NCBI GenBank assembly: GCA_934481355.1
Contig: CAKSPH010000016.1
Span: 1-54,244, forward strand
Direction of reading: 5' to 3'
Source of the DNA: an uncultured Oscillospiraceae bacterium
GTDB taxonomy: Bacteria > Bacillota > Clostridia > Oscillospirales > Ruminococcaceae
Length of the DNA stretch: 54,244 nt
The notes beneath the pieces are model-generated. The model worked only from the letters and a program-made list of their open reading frames with translations. It was not told where the DNA came from and searched no databases. Positions 39,580-47,855 of this stretch are shown here, piece by piece (position 1 is the stretch's first letter; each line of letters starts with the position of its first letter). The position numbers and the translations under genes are program-made.

Positions 39580-41790
39580 ATGAAAAAAAGAACGCTCAGA
39601 TTTGACGGAGCGGCGCCGCTGCCGATAGTGATATACCTGCTGTCCGTTGCGGTCTCGCTCATGTATACGATATGCCGGCAGCAGTTCCTGCCGTGCGCAG
39701 CTATCATGTCCGCGCTGACGGCGGGGGTATTCTTCCTGTTCTACAAGCTGCGTACGCGGCCGAGAATCACCGCGTCGCTGGTGCTCGGATTCATTACGGC
39801 GGCGTGGACTGCGGGGACGGCGGCTTCCGCGTGGAGCCCCGGCGAGGATATCAGCTTCATGAACTTCCTGTTCACCGCTTCGGCGCAGTTTGTGACCCTA
39901 TATGCCGCTGCCGCCATATTCATCTTTTCGCTGATAATCGGGTTCATAGGGTTCTATTTCTCGGTGATGAGCCCGCGCCCCTGCTTCCTTATGCTGCTGA
40001 CGTTCATTCCGCTGATACTCTCGGCGCGCACGTCAAGGGAGCTCCCCGCATACTTCATGGCGATAATGGCGGGAGCCTTTGTCTGGGCTGCTGCAAATTC
40101 CTCGCAGTATGTCCCGAACACCATGACCGACCCGGACTGGCGCGCACTTGCCGATTCCGGGAAGATACCGGAAAAGCTGATAGGCGCTGTCCCGGAGGTC
40201 TTTGAGGATAAATCAGGCAGGCGCAGGAGAGTGGCGGTATCCCTCGCGGCGGCGGCGCTTGCGGGACTTCTGGCGCTGATACTGCCGAAAAACACCGACA
40301 CTCCGCTGAAGAACCAGCTCGACCATATGGCGCCGCAGCAGGGCGGCTACAATTACAACAACGCCCTGTCGAACTTTGTTAACCATTCTTCCGTCAACAC
40401 CGGAAACAACCAGAACACCGGAAACGTTCTGTTCACGGTAAAGACCGATACGCCGGGATATCTCAGGCGGTGGGTTTTCGACTGCTACTCCCCGGACGGC
40501 TGGACGGTGCTTGACGAGTTCGACATGGGCTACGCCGGCTGGGAATACAACGCGGCAAATTCCGATATTCCCTTGCTGATGGCGGATATAAGCTCCGCAC
40601 GGGACGAACTGCCGGAGGATATTCAGGCGCTTATCGCCGGGGAGACTTACATATCGGGCGGCAGGCAGGCCATGACAATAAACATCATATCCGCTTCTTC
40701 CACCCGCGTAATTATCCACCCGGACAGAATGTACGACATAATTATGCCGGAGGAATGCGGCAGGACATACCGCACGGGACGTGAGGATTACTTCACGGAA
40801 GCGGCGATCCCGCAGTTCAGCTCGTATTTTGTCTACTATTCAGCCCCTGTGGTGAATGAAGGCACTGCGGTTCTGGATTACGACAGCTTTGGTACGCTGA
40901 TTGACGCCGCGGGGGATGCCGGCATCATAACAAATGCGCGTTATTCCGCGCTGAGAAACGAGTTCAATGAGGTTCTCTCCTACAGCTATGCCACTGCTTC
41001 TGACGGCGTGACACCGGAACTGGAGGCGCTGGCGCAGGAGATCACGGCGGGGCTTACCTCGGATTACGAAAAGGCGCAGGCGCTGGAAAAGTGGTTCGGC
41101 GAGGCGGGCTTCGTCTACGACCTTGCGTTCGTGCCGGAGCGTACCGGTGTGGATTACTTCATAAACGAGAGCAGGCGCGGCATATGCAGCGACTATGCCT
41201 CGGCGCTGACCCTGCTTGCAAGGGCGGCTGGACTCACCGCGCGCTACTGCGAGGGCTTCGCCATGCCGCAGGACTGCTACAACGCGGCTTCCGGGCTGTA
41301 TGAGATAACCGGAAATCAGGCTCACGCCTGGACGCAGATATACATTCCCGGCTCGGGCTGGATAGACTTCGACGGCACGCGCTACGCAGGAGAAGCCACA
41401 GACGGGGAGCTTCCGATGATGTGGCTGTACATAGCGGCGGGAGCGGTCGTTCTGCTCATTCTGGCGGTGGTATTCCGCAGGAAAATAGGCTGGCTGTGGT
41501 TCTGCATGACCTATTCCATGAGGAGCGGCGCCGGCAGGGTGCGCGGGGTGTATATCCGCGCCAGAAGCCTTGCGGCGGCGGTCTCCGGCAGGGAGGCTGA
41601 CAGTATGTCCTGCGGCGAGGTAAGGCAGGTCATCTCCGGAAGCCTGAGTATGCCGGAGCAGGCAGAGCACATCTGCACGGCGGCGGACGAGCTGTTCTAT
41701 TCACCGGAAAAGCGCACGGAGCGCGACACAAAGCCGCTTCTCAGGGAGCTTAAAGCCGTGATGAAGCGCAGAAGGGAGCTGAAAAAGTGA
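39580..41790 (+). CDS. transglutaminase-like membrane protein (TgpA-like)
   Basis: 736 aa. Residues 10-185 hold five or six TM helices and one more lies at about 225-241. A large outer part follows. The transglutaminase-like core has the triad C536 (RGICSDYASALTLLARAAGL), H582 (NQAHAWTQIYIPGSGW) and D596 (IDFDGT). Another TM (MWLYIAAGAVVLLILAVVF) precedes a cytoplasmic helical tail of about 110 residues. TgpA-type proteins pair with DUF58 and MoxR genes; the DUF58 gene overlaps its end, while no MoxR gene is present. Confidence 0.88.
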   Translation: MKKRTLRFDGAAPLPIVIYLLSVAVSLMYTICRQQFLPCAAIMSALTAGVFFLFYKLRTRPRITASLVLGFITAAWTAGTAASAWSPGEDISFMNFLFTASAQFVTLYAAAAIFIFSLIIGFIGFYFSVMSPRPCFLMLLTFIPLILSARTSRELPAYFMAIMAGAFVWAAANSSQYVPNTMTDPDWRALADSGKIPEKLIGAVPEVFEDKSGRRRRVAVSLAAAALAGLLALILPKNTDTPLKNQLDHMAPQQGGYNYNNALSNFVNHSSVNTGNNQNTGNVLFTVKTDTPGYLRRWVFDCYSPDGWTVLDEFDMGYAGWEYNAANSDIPLLMADISSARDELPEDIQALIAGETYISGGRQAMTINIISASSTRVIIHPDRMYDIIMPEECGRTYRTGREDYFTEAAIPQFSSYFVYYSAPVVNEGTAVLDYDSFGTLIDAAGDAGIITNARYSALRNEFNEVLSYSYATASDGVTPELEALAQEITAGLTSDYEKAQALEKWFGEAGFVYDLAFVPERTGVDYFINESRRGICSDYASALTLLARAAGLTARYCEGFAMPQDCYNAASGLYEITGNQAHAWTQIYIPGSGWIDFDGTRYAGEATDGELPMMWLYIAAGAVVLLILAVVFRRKIGWLWFCMTYSMRSGAGRVRGVYIRARSLAAAVSGREADSMSCGEVRQVISGSLSMPEQAEHICTAADELFYSPEKRTERDTKPLLRELKAVMKRRRELKK

Positions 41791-42746
41791 TGAAGCTGCA
41801 CCCTGCGGGATTTATTCAGGCGCTTGCGTTTGCTGTGGTGTTCCTGCTTTTCATCAGCGGAGAAGCGGGCTGGATACTTATTTATTGTATGCTGGCGGCT
41901 ATCGCGGCTTCCATTGTCACCTGCGCGGTATCCCACAAGCATATCAGCGTGAGCTGTAACAGCTTTGCGGGAGTGTATCGGCTCGGGCAGGAGGTCACTG
42001 CGGAGCTTCACGTCGGCGGGCGCGGGTTCTGTATTCTGCCGTTCGTTGTGATAAACGGATTTTTTATGGGAAAGCCGTTTTCTGCGCGGTGCTCCGTGTT
42101 CGGAAAGCGCGGCGGCTGCGTGAAGATAACCATGCGCGCGGAGGAGTGCTGTCTCAACCGGCTTGATATAGAGCAGGTCCAGATAAGGGACTTCTTCGGG
42201 ATAATCGTATTTTCTTCCCCGGTGCGCCCGGAGCCGGGCGCTGCCGCAGTGCTTCCGGGGATCGTGGAGTACTCCGGCCCGGAGGTCATACCGCCGCTTC
42301 TCCCCTCCGATGAGGACGAGGAGACCGAGCGTCCGGCGCTCTCCGGAGGAATGCCCGGGTACGAGCACCGTGGCTACGTCCCCGGGGATTCCCCGCGCAG
42401 GATAAACTACAAGCTGTCCGCGAAGAAGCGTACTCTGCTTGTCCGCAGGGACGAGGGCACCGCCACCGAGCGCGTTGAAATAGTCCTCGCCCCGGGAGCC
42501 GACTGCGCCTGCGCCGAGCAGGCTTTCGCCCTTTCGCAGAAGCTGATATCCGACGGCGGTTCGGTCCGCGTGATATTCGCCGGGGAGAGCTTTCCGGCGG
42601 CAAGCCCCGCAGAGGTCTGCAAGCTGCGAGAGTGGCTCGCGTTCCGGGATCTGCACAGCTCCGGCGGCGGTTCAGAACCCGTCAGGAGCGCCAGCCTTTC
42701 CCATACCGTGGTGACGATTTCGCCCGGGGGTATAACGGTTCAGTGA
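41787..42746 (+). CDS. DUF58 domain protein
   Basis: 319 aa. Two TM helices at residues 8-48, then beta-rich sequence and the DUF58 motif at about 205-215 (GYVPGDSPRRINYKLSAKKRTLLVRRDEG; usual form YxxGDxxRxIxW). It overlaps the transglutaminase-like gene by 4 bp (ATGA), a classic pairing. Its normal third partner, a MoxR AAA+ ATPase, is missing nearby. A chaperone or envelope-stress complex role is inferred from the family. A family A mobile element begins 6 bp after its stop. Confidence 0.85.
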   Translation: MMKLHPAGFIQALAFAVVFLLFISGEAGWILIYCMLAAIAASIVTCAVSHKHISVSCNSFAGVYRLGQEVTAELHVGGRGFCILPFVVINGFFMGKPFSARCSVFGKRGGCVKITMRAEECCLNRLDIEQVQIRDFFGIIVFSSPVRPEPGAAAVLPGIVEYSGPEVIPPLLPSDEDEETERPALSGGMPGYEHRGYVPGDSPRRINYKLSAKKRTLLVRRDEGTATERVEIVLAPGADCACAEQAFALSQKLISDGGSVRVIFAGESFPAASPAEVCKLREWLAFRDLHSSGGGSEPVRSASLSHTVVTISPGGITVQ

Positions 42747-42751
42747 TATTA

Positions 42752-42940
42752 GGTAACCTCTAAAAACCTCCTTCACGGCAGATTTCTATGACTTACCAAG
42801 AAACGTCGCTTCGCTCCTTATTCATCATCTGTTGCGTTACCAAACCTTGAAATACATCAAGTATTACTGCGGTTTGGTGCCTTACATCTGATATAAGTCA
42901 TATACAAAATCTGCTCGTGTCCCGGTTTTTAGAGGTTACC
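42752..42940. mobile_element. family A miniature inverted-repeat element
   Basis: 189 bp bounded by perfect 17-bp inverted repeats GGTAACCTCTAAAAACC and flanked by the direct repeat ATTA (42748-42751 and 42941-42944), a target-site duplication. Inside, GCAGATTT / AAATCTGC and other arms continue the foldback. It carries about 27 bp more than the copies at 46902 and 49505, in the left half. No coding potential. Confidence 0.9.
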
Positions 42941-42951
42941 ATTACACAGAA

Positions 42952-43016
42952 ATCCGGAAAAATTCACAAAAAAATTTAAAAAACATCTAGCTTTTTTCCG
43001 GATTATCTGCTATAAT
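42952..43016 (+). promoter_or_regulatory. ppdK promoter region with inverted repeat
   Basis: ATCCGGAAAAA (42952-42962) and its perfect inverse TTTTTCCGGAT (42993-43003) flank a 30-bp A/T-rich stretch; TATAAT follows at 43011-43016. No good -35 is visible at 17 nt (TAGCTT), so the right arm probably covers the -35 site. The repeat may be an operator. The 118-nt leader after it has a CGCAGA/TCTGCG hairpin and the SD AGGAGG. Confidence 0.55.
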
Positions 43017-43135
43017 AAAAGTGTGGCAGAGTGTACGGTTTTAACTGGATAATACTGCCAGCAGATTATCAAATGCGCAGACCGGCTCGTGCACGGGCAG
43101 ATCTGCGATAATACAAATTCAGGAGGTATATACCA

Positions 43136-45766
43136 ATGGCAAACAAGTGGGTCTATATGTTCAGCGAAGGCGACATGACCATGCGTAATCTCCTCGGCGG
43201 TAAGGGTGCAAACCTTGCTGAGATGACAAGCATCGGTCTTCCCGTTCCGCAGGGCTTCACGATCACAACAGAGGCTTGCACTCAGTACTATGAGGACGGC
43301 CGCAAGATCAACGACGAGATCATGGCTCAGGCTATGGAGGGCGTTAAGAAGATGGAGGAGATCAACGGCAAGAAGTTCGGCGATCTCAAGAATCCGCTTC
43401 TCGTTTCCGTTCGTTCCGGCGCTAGAGCTTCCATGCCCGGCATGATGGATACTATCCTTAACCTCGGTCTTAACGACGACGTTGTTAACGCTATGATCGC
43501 AGGCAACCCCGATCCCAAGTTCGAGAGATTCGTTTACGACTCCTACAGACGCTTCATCCAGATGTTCTCTGACGTTGTTATGGAAGTAGGCAAGAAGTAC
43601 TTCGAGCAGCTCATCGACAAGATGAAGGAGGAGAAGGGCGTTCAGTACGATATCGACCTGACCGCTGCCGACCTCAAGACTCTGGCTGAGCAGTTCAAGG
43701 CAGAGTACAAGAAGCAGCTCGGCGAGGACTTCCCGTCCGACCCCGTACAGCAGCTCAAGCTCGCTATCGAGGCCGTATTCCGTTCATGGGACAACCCCCG
43801 TGCAAACGTATACCGCCGCGACAACGATATCCCGTACAGCTGGGGTACCGCAGTAAACGTAATGCCGATGGTATTCGGTAACCTGAACAACGAGTCCGGT
43901 ACGGGCGTTGCATTCACCCGCGACCCTGCAACCGGCGAGAAGAAGCTCATGGGCGAGTTCCTTATCAACGCCCAGGGCGAGGACGTTGTTGCCGGCGTTC
44001 GTACTCCTATGCCTATCGCACAGATGGAGAAGGAGTTCCCCGAGGCTTACGCAGAGTTCATCAAGGTTTGCGACACCCTCGAGAACCACTATCACGATAT
44101 GCAGGATATGGAGTTCACCGTTGAGAACAAGAAGCTCTATATGCTCCAGTGCCGTAACGGTAAGAGAACCGCTCAGGCTGCCCTGAAGATCGCCTGCGAC
44201 CTCGTTGACGAGGGTCACAAGACCGAGCAGGAAGCTGTTCTTATGATCGACCCCAGAAACCTCGATACACTGCTCCACCCGCAGTTCGACGCTAAGGCTC
44301 TTAAGGCTGCTACACCGGTAGGCAAGGGTCTGGGCGCTTCCCCCGGAGCTGCTTGCGGTAAGATCGTCTTCACAGCAGACGACGCTGAGAAGTGGGCTGC
44401 AAAGGGCGAGAAGGTAGTTCTGGTTCGTCTGGAGACCTCTCCTGAGGATATCACAGGTATGAAGGTATCTCAGGGTATCCTGACCGTTCGCGGCGGTATG
44501 ACCTCTCACGCAGCCGTTGTTGCCCGTGGTATGGGTACCTGCTGCGTATCCGGCTGCGGCGACATCAAGATGGACGAAGAGAACAAGAAGTTTGACCTGG
44601 CAGGCAAGACCTACCACGAGGGCGACTTCATCTCCATCGACGGTACAACCGGTAACATCTATGACGGCATCATTCCCACCGTTGACGCTTCCATCGCTGG
44701 CGAGTTCGGCAGAGTAATGGCATGGGCTGACAAGTACAGAAAGCTCAAGGTAAGAACAAACGCTGATACTCCTGCTGACGCTAAGAAGGCAAGAGAGCTC
44801 GGCGCTGAGGGTATCGGTCTGTGCCGTACAGAGCATATGTTCTTCGATCCTGACAGAATCGCAGCATTCCGTGAGATGATCTGCTCCGACACTGTTGAGG
44901 AGAGAGAAGCTGCTCTCGCTAAGATCGAGCCGATGCAGCAGAGCGACTTTGAGAAGCTTTACGAAGCACTCGAGGGCAATCCTGTAACCATCAGATTCCT
45001 CGACCCGCCTCTCCACGAGTTCGTTCCCACTGAGGAAGCTGACATCGAGGCTCTGGCTAAGGCTCAGGGCAAGTCCGTTGAGACCATCAAGAACATCATT
45101 GCTTCCCTGCATGAGTTCAACCCGATGATGGGTCACCGCGGCTGCCGTCTGGCTGTAACCTACCCCGAGATCGCTAAGATGCAGACAGCTGCTGTAATCA
45201 AGGCTGCTATCAACGTTAAGAAGGCTCACCCTGACTGGACTATCGTTCCTGAGATCATGATCCCGCTGGTTGGCGAGGTTAAGGAGCTCAAGTACGTTAA
45301 GAACACCGTTGTTAAGACTGCTGACGAGATCATCGCTGCTGCTGGCTCCGACCTGAAGTACTCCGTAGGTACCATGATCGAGATCCCGAGAGCTGCCCTG
45401 ACTGCTGACGACATCGCTAAGGAAGCTGAGTTCTTCTGCTTCGGTACAAACGACCTGACACAGATGACATACGGCTTCTCCCGTGATGACGCTGGTAAGT
45501 TCCTCGGCGCTTACTATGACGCTAAGATCTTCGAGAACGATCCGTTCGCTAAGCTCGACCAGGTTGGCGTTGGCAAGCTCATGAAGATGGCTATCGAGCT
45601 CGGCAAGAAGACCCGTCCCGAGATGCACTGCGGTATCTGCGGCGAGCACGGCGGCGACCCGACATCTGTTGAGTTCTGCCACGAGATCGGTCTGGATTAT
45701 GTATCCTGCTCACCGTTCCGCGTTCCGATCGCTAGACTGGCTGCTGCTCAGGCTGCGCTCAGATAA
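43136..45766 (+). CDS. ppdK: pyruvate, phosphate dikinase
   Basis: 876 aa, full length. It interconverts pyruvate, ATP and phosphate with PEP, AMP and pyrophosphate, common in anaerobes that use pyrophosphate. Domains in order: ATP-grasp (MRNLLGGKGANLAEMTSIGLPVPQGFTI, SVRSGARASMPGMMDTILNLGLND), phosphohistidine swivel (GGMTSHAAVVARGMG, with catalytic His) and PEP/pyruvate barrel (LCRTEHMFF, FGTNDLTQMTYGFSRDD, HCGICGEHGGDP). Very strong codon bias suggests high expression. It has its own promoter, long leader and terminator. Confidence 0.98.
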   Translation: MANKWVYMFSEGDMTMRNLLGGKGANLAEMTSIGLPVPQGFTITTEACTQYYEDGRKINDEIMAQAMEGVKKMEEINGKKFGDLKNPLLVSVRSGARASMPGMMDTILNLGLNDDVVNAMIAGNPDPKFERFVYDSYRRFIQMFSDVVMEVGKKYFEQLIDKMKEEKGVQYDIDLTAADLKTLAEQFKAEYKKQLGEDFPSDPVQQLKLAIEAVFRSWDNPRANVYRRDNDIPYSWGTAVNVMPMVFGNLNNESGTGVAFTRDPATGEKKLMGEFLINAQGEDVVAGVRTPMPIAQMEKEFPEAYAEFIKVCDTLENHYHDMQDMEFTVENKKLYMLQCRNGKRTAQAALKIACDLVDEGHKTEQEAVLMIDPRNLDTLLHPQFDAKALKAATPVGKGLGASPGAACGKIVFTADDAEKWAAKGEKVVLVRLETSPEDITGMKVSQGILTVRGGMTSHAAVVARGMGTCCVSGCGDIKMDEENKKFDLAGKTYHEGDFISIDGTTGNIYDGIIPTVDASIAGEFGRVMAWADKYRKLKVRTNADTPADAKKARELGAEGIGLCRTEHMFFDPDRIAAFREMICSDTVEEREAALAKIEPMQQSDFEKLYEALEGNPVTIRFLDPPLHEFVPTEEADIEALAKAQGKSVETIKNIIASLHEFNPMMGHRGCRLAVTYPEIAKMQTAAVIKAAINVKKAHPDWTIVPEIMIPLVGEVKELKYVKNTVVKTADEIIAAAGSDLKYSVGTMIEIPRAALTADDIAKEAEFFCFGTNDLTQMTYGFSRDDAGKFLGAYYDAKIFENDPFAKLDQVGVGKLMKMAIELGKKTRPEMHCGICGEHGGDPTSVEFCHEIGLDYVSCSPFRVPIARLAAAQAALR

Positions 45767-45802
45767 TTGCGGACGCTTAACGGCTTAAAACAATAACAAT
45801 GG

Positions 45803-45832
45803 ACCCACCTCGGAAACGGGGTGGGTTTTTGT
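45803..45832 (+). terminator. ppdK terminator
   Basis: ACCCACC pairs with GGTGGGT around a CGG-AAA-C loop, followed by TTTTTG. Confidence 0.85.
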
Positions 45833-45837
45833 ATTGA

Positions 45838-46067
45838 GGTCACCTCTAAAAACCTTGTTTGAGTGAAAATGTGTATAGCACACCGACTGCTTCTTTCAAC
45901 GAGCGAAATTTCTGATGCGACGGCGTCCATGCCGTCGCCCGGTTATTTCGCTTTGCAACATCGTGTTGCACCTCCTCGTAAGGCATACAGCCTTACTTCG
46001 TCGGCTTTCATCGCATTCGGCGCACTCTACCCATTTTCCCTTTTCAAACCGGTTTTTAGAGGTTCCC
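45838..46067. mobile_element. family A element, long variant
   Basis: 230 bp. Ends are GGTCACCTCTAAAAACC and GGTTTTTAGAGGTTCCC (15 of 17 bp pair), flanked by the direct repeat TTGA (45834-45837 and 46068-46071). The inside is unrelated to the 162-bp copies and has three small hairpins (GACGGCgtccatGCCGTC, GCAACatcgtGTTGC, GTAAGGCatacaGCCTTAC). Its left end matches the fragment at 1-74. No coding potential. Its right target duplication forms part of the -35 of the next gene. Confidence 0.88.
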
Positions 46068-46096
46068 TTGATTTTTTGGGGATTCTATGCTACAAT
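46068..46096 (+). promoter_or_regulatory. promoter for MT-A70 gene, abutting the element
   Basis: TTGATT, 17-nt spacer, TACAAT. The -35 begins at the first base after the family A element and includes its TTGA target duplication. Confidence 0.7.
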
Positions 46097-46122
46097 AGAG
46101 AAAAACTCGCAGGGGGTGCGGC

Positions 46123-46824
46123 ATGGACGGAGAAACCACAATATCCGGCTACTCAAAATACGACCCGGAGGCGAAGCGCCGCCGTAAGGTGAATCCGCTG
46201 GAGGAGGTCTACCCGCCGCTTCCCGCGAAGAAATACGACGTGATCTATGCCGACCCGCCCTGGGATTACGGCGGGAAAATGCAGTACGACAGATCCGGTA
46301 TAAAGTCGCAGAACATCGGATTCGGGAAGAACGTGTTCATCAGCGCGGCGGATTTCAAGTATCCCACGCTGAAGCTGTCGGAGCTGAAGCGTCTGGATGT
46401 GGCTTCCATAGCCGCCGAGGACTGTATTCTGTTCATGTGGACGACCGGACCGCAGCTTGCCAATTCCATCGGGCTCGGCGAGGCATGGGGATTCGAGTAC
46501 AAGACCGTCGCTTTCGTCTGGGATAAGCAGGTGCACAATCCCGGGAGATACACCCTTTCACAGACGGAATTCGTGCTTGCATTCCGGCGGGGGAGATTCC
46601 CGGCGCCGCGCGGCGCAAGGAACGTCCGGCAGCTTGTATCCGTCCGCCGTGGGGAGCACAGCGAGAAGCCTGCGGAGGTCATAAATGGCATAACGGAGAT
46701 GTTCCCGCAGCAGGAAAAGATAGAGCTTTTCGCACGGAGGAGCTTCCCGGGCTGGGACAACTGGGGGCTGGAGATCCCCGGCAGCCGCACGGAGATACTG
46801 TCCCGGGGCGAAATCGGCACATAA
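46123..46824 (+). CDS. MT-A70 family N6-adenine methyltransferase, orphan
   Basis: 233 aa. DPPW (44-47) in YDVIYADPPWDYGG is the catalytic motif for N6-adenine methylation; ILFMWTTGPQLANSI, QTEFVLAFRRGRFPAPRGARNVRQL, GEHSEKPAEVINGITEMFP and ELFARRSFPGWDNWGLEI complete the MT-A70 fold. This branch methylates DNA (or RNA) adenines in bacteria and phages. No restriction endonuclease or specificity gene is nearby. SD AGGGGG precedes the ATG. It is bracketed by two family A elements (45838-46067 and 46902-47063), and downstream there is no clear terminator. Confidence 0.92.
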   Translation: MDGETTISGYSKYDPEAKRRRKVNPLEEVYPPLPAKKYDVIYADPPWDYGGKMQYDRSGIKSQNIGFGKNVFISAADFKYPTLKLSELKRLDVASIAAEDCILFMWTTGPQLANSIGLGEAWGFEYKTVAFVWDKQVHNPGRYTLSQTEFVLAFRRGRFPAPRGARNVRQLVSVRRGEHSEKPAEVINGITEMFPQQEKIELFARRSFPGWDNWGLEIPGSRTEILSRGEIGT

Positions 46825-46867
46825 TATATCAGGCGCACAGAAGTGAACTCTGTGCGCCTTGTTCATA

Positions 46868-46896
46868 TTGACGGATTTGGTGAACCGTGGTATACT
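46868..46896 (+). promoter_or_regulatory. promoter immediately upstream of a family A element
   Basis: TTGACG, 17-nt spacer, TATACT. The predicted start of transcription (about 46903) is the first or second base of the element. Confidence 0.7.
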
Positions 46897-46901
46897 TGTA
46901 T

Positions 46902-47063
46902 GGTAACCTCTAAAAACCGGGACACGAGCAGATTTCGTACATGACTTATATCAGATGCAAGGCGTCAAACCGCAGTAATACTGTATGTATTTCAAGGTTT
47001 GACAACGAAGCAGATGATATAAGTCATAGAAATCTGCCGTGAAGGAGGTTTTTAGAGGTTACC
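46902..47063. mobile_element. family A miniature inverted-repeat element
   Basis: 162 bp, perfect 17-bp terminal inverted repeats, flanked by the direct repeat TGTAT (46897-46901 and 47064-47068). It is almost identical to the copy at 49505 but in the opposite orientation. The whole element is an imperfect palindrome: GCAGATTTC/GAAATCTGC-type and TGACTTATATCA/TGATATAAGTCA arms continue inside the ends. No coding potential. Confidence 0.93.
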
Positions 47064-47091
47064 TGTATCATAAACCATGGGAGGTGTTTAT

Positions 47092-47439
47092 ATGAAAAAG
47101 TGGCTCGACGAGGAATACGAGTTTGAAATCGAGGTAACCGGATATCTGCGCGGTGATAAGCCGGAGCACTACTGCCGCAACGGCGAGGAGCCAGGCGACA
47201 GATACACCTGCACTTACGGCTGCCCGGTGAACTCTCAGGGGCAGGGAATATGCCCGAAGCTGATGATGGTGATGTTCCCGGTGATGGAGGCTGTCCGCAG
47301 CGGCGGCGACCTCCGGAATCTGGGCGGGGAGGACAGATATACGAAAACGATAGTCTGTCCGGACGGCTGCGTGATTTTCCGGCTGACCGCGAAGCCATCG
47401 GGGAAACCGAACTGCTTCCGGGAAAATATGTTTGGCTGA
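47092..47439 (+). CDS. TIGR04076 family small cysteine-rich protein
   Basis: 115 aa. The family pattern is visible: EVTGYLRGDKPEHYCRNGEEPGDRYTC, CPVNSQGQGICPKLMMVMFPVMEAVRSGG and CPDGCVIFRLTAKP, with six or seven conserved cysteines that could bind metal. The function of the family is unknown. The ATG at 47092 has GGGAGGTG in front; the ATG at 47077 overlaps that SD. Its mRNA would begin inside the family A element at 46902. It is 9 bp upstream of the RidA gene. Confidence 0.82.
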   Translation: MKKWLDEEYEFEIEVTGYLRGDKPEHYCRNGEEPGDRYTCTYGCPVNSQGQGICPKLMMVMFPVMEAVRSGGDLRNLGGEDRYTKTIVCPDGCVIFRLTAKPSGKPNCFRENMFG

Positions 47440-47448
47440 GGAGGAGCT

Positions 47449-47817
47449 ATGAGCGGTATACAGCGTTTTGACGTAAACGAGGAGTGGGCGCACTCCGGCA
47501 TGATAAAGGCGGGGGATTTCTGCTTCCTGAACTACTGCGTCGGGAATGTCGGCGGCACGATAGAAGAGCAGGTAAACGGCGCGTTTGACGAGATGGAAAG
47601 GCGGCTCGCGCTTGCGGGGCTCACCCTCGAAAATGTGGTGCAGATGGACTGCCTTTTCCGGGACGTGTGGAATATTCCGGTGATGGAGAAGGTCATAAAA
47701 CAGCGCTTCAATGGAAAGTACCCGGTGCGCAAGTCGATACAGACGGAGTTCGCGCACATCGGCGGCGAGGGCGGACTGCTGTTTCAGGCGGATGCCGTAG
47801 CCTACTGTGGGAAATAA
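47449..47817 (+). CDS. RidA/YjgF family protein
   Basis: 122 aa, the usual size of trimeric RidA proteins. NYCVGNVGGTIEEQVNGAFDEMERRLALAGLTLENVVQMDCLFRDV is the core fold, and the arginine in YPVRKSIQTEF corresponds to the conserved arginine of the ligand pocket. RidA proper deaminates reactive enamines and imines; members with this sequence may bind other ligands, so the exact reaction is uncertain. SD GAGGAG is 4-5 nt from the ATG. Cotranscribed with the TIGR04076 gene. Confidence 0.88.
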   Translation: MSGIQRFDVNEEWAHSGMIKAGDFCFLNYCVGNVGGTIEEQVNGAFDEMERRLALAGLTLENVVQMDCLFRDVWNIPVMEKVIKQRFNGKYPVRKSIQTEFAHIGGEGGLLFQADAVAYCGK

Positions 47818-47826
47818 ACATTAAAT

Positions 47827-47853
47827 AAAGGCACCGAAAACCGGTGCCTTTAA
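47827..47853. terminator. bidirectional terminator
   Basis: A perfect 10-bp stem AAAGGCACCG / CGGTGCCTTT between the RidA gene and the convergent PP2C gene. Confidence 0.88.
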
Positions 47854-47855
47854 AG

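Noticed and set aside
43784..45682. Long minus-strand open frame of about 630 codons opposite ppdK, and similar antisense frames at 248-1864 and 25463-27088
   Set aside because: They mirror strongly biased genes on the other strand, have no family similarity or SD, and show repetitive Leu/Val/His-rich composition typical of shadow frames.
45838..46067. Small plus-strand frames running across the long family A element (about 90-109 codons)
   Set aside because: They begin without SD, cross the terminal repeat, and reflect low stop frequency rather than a gene.
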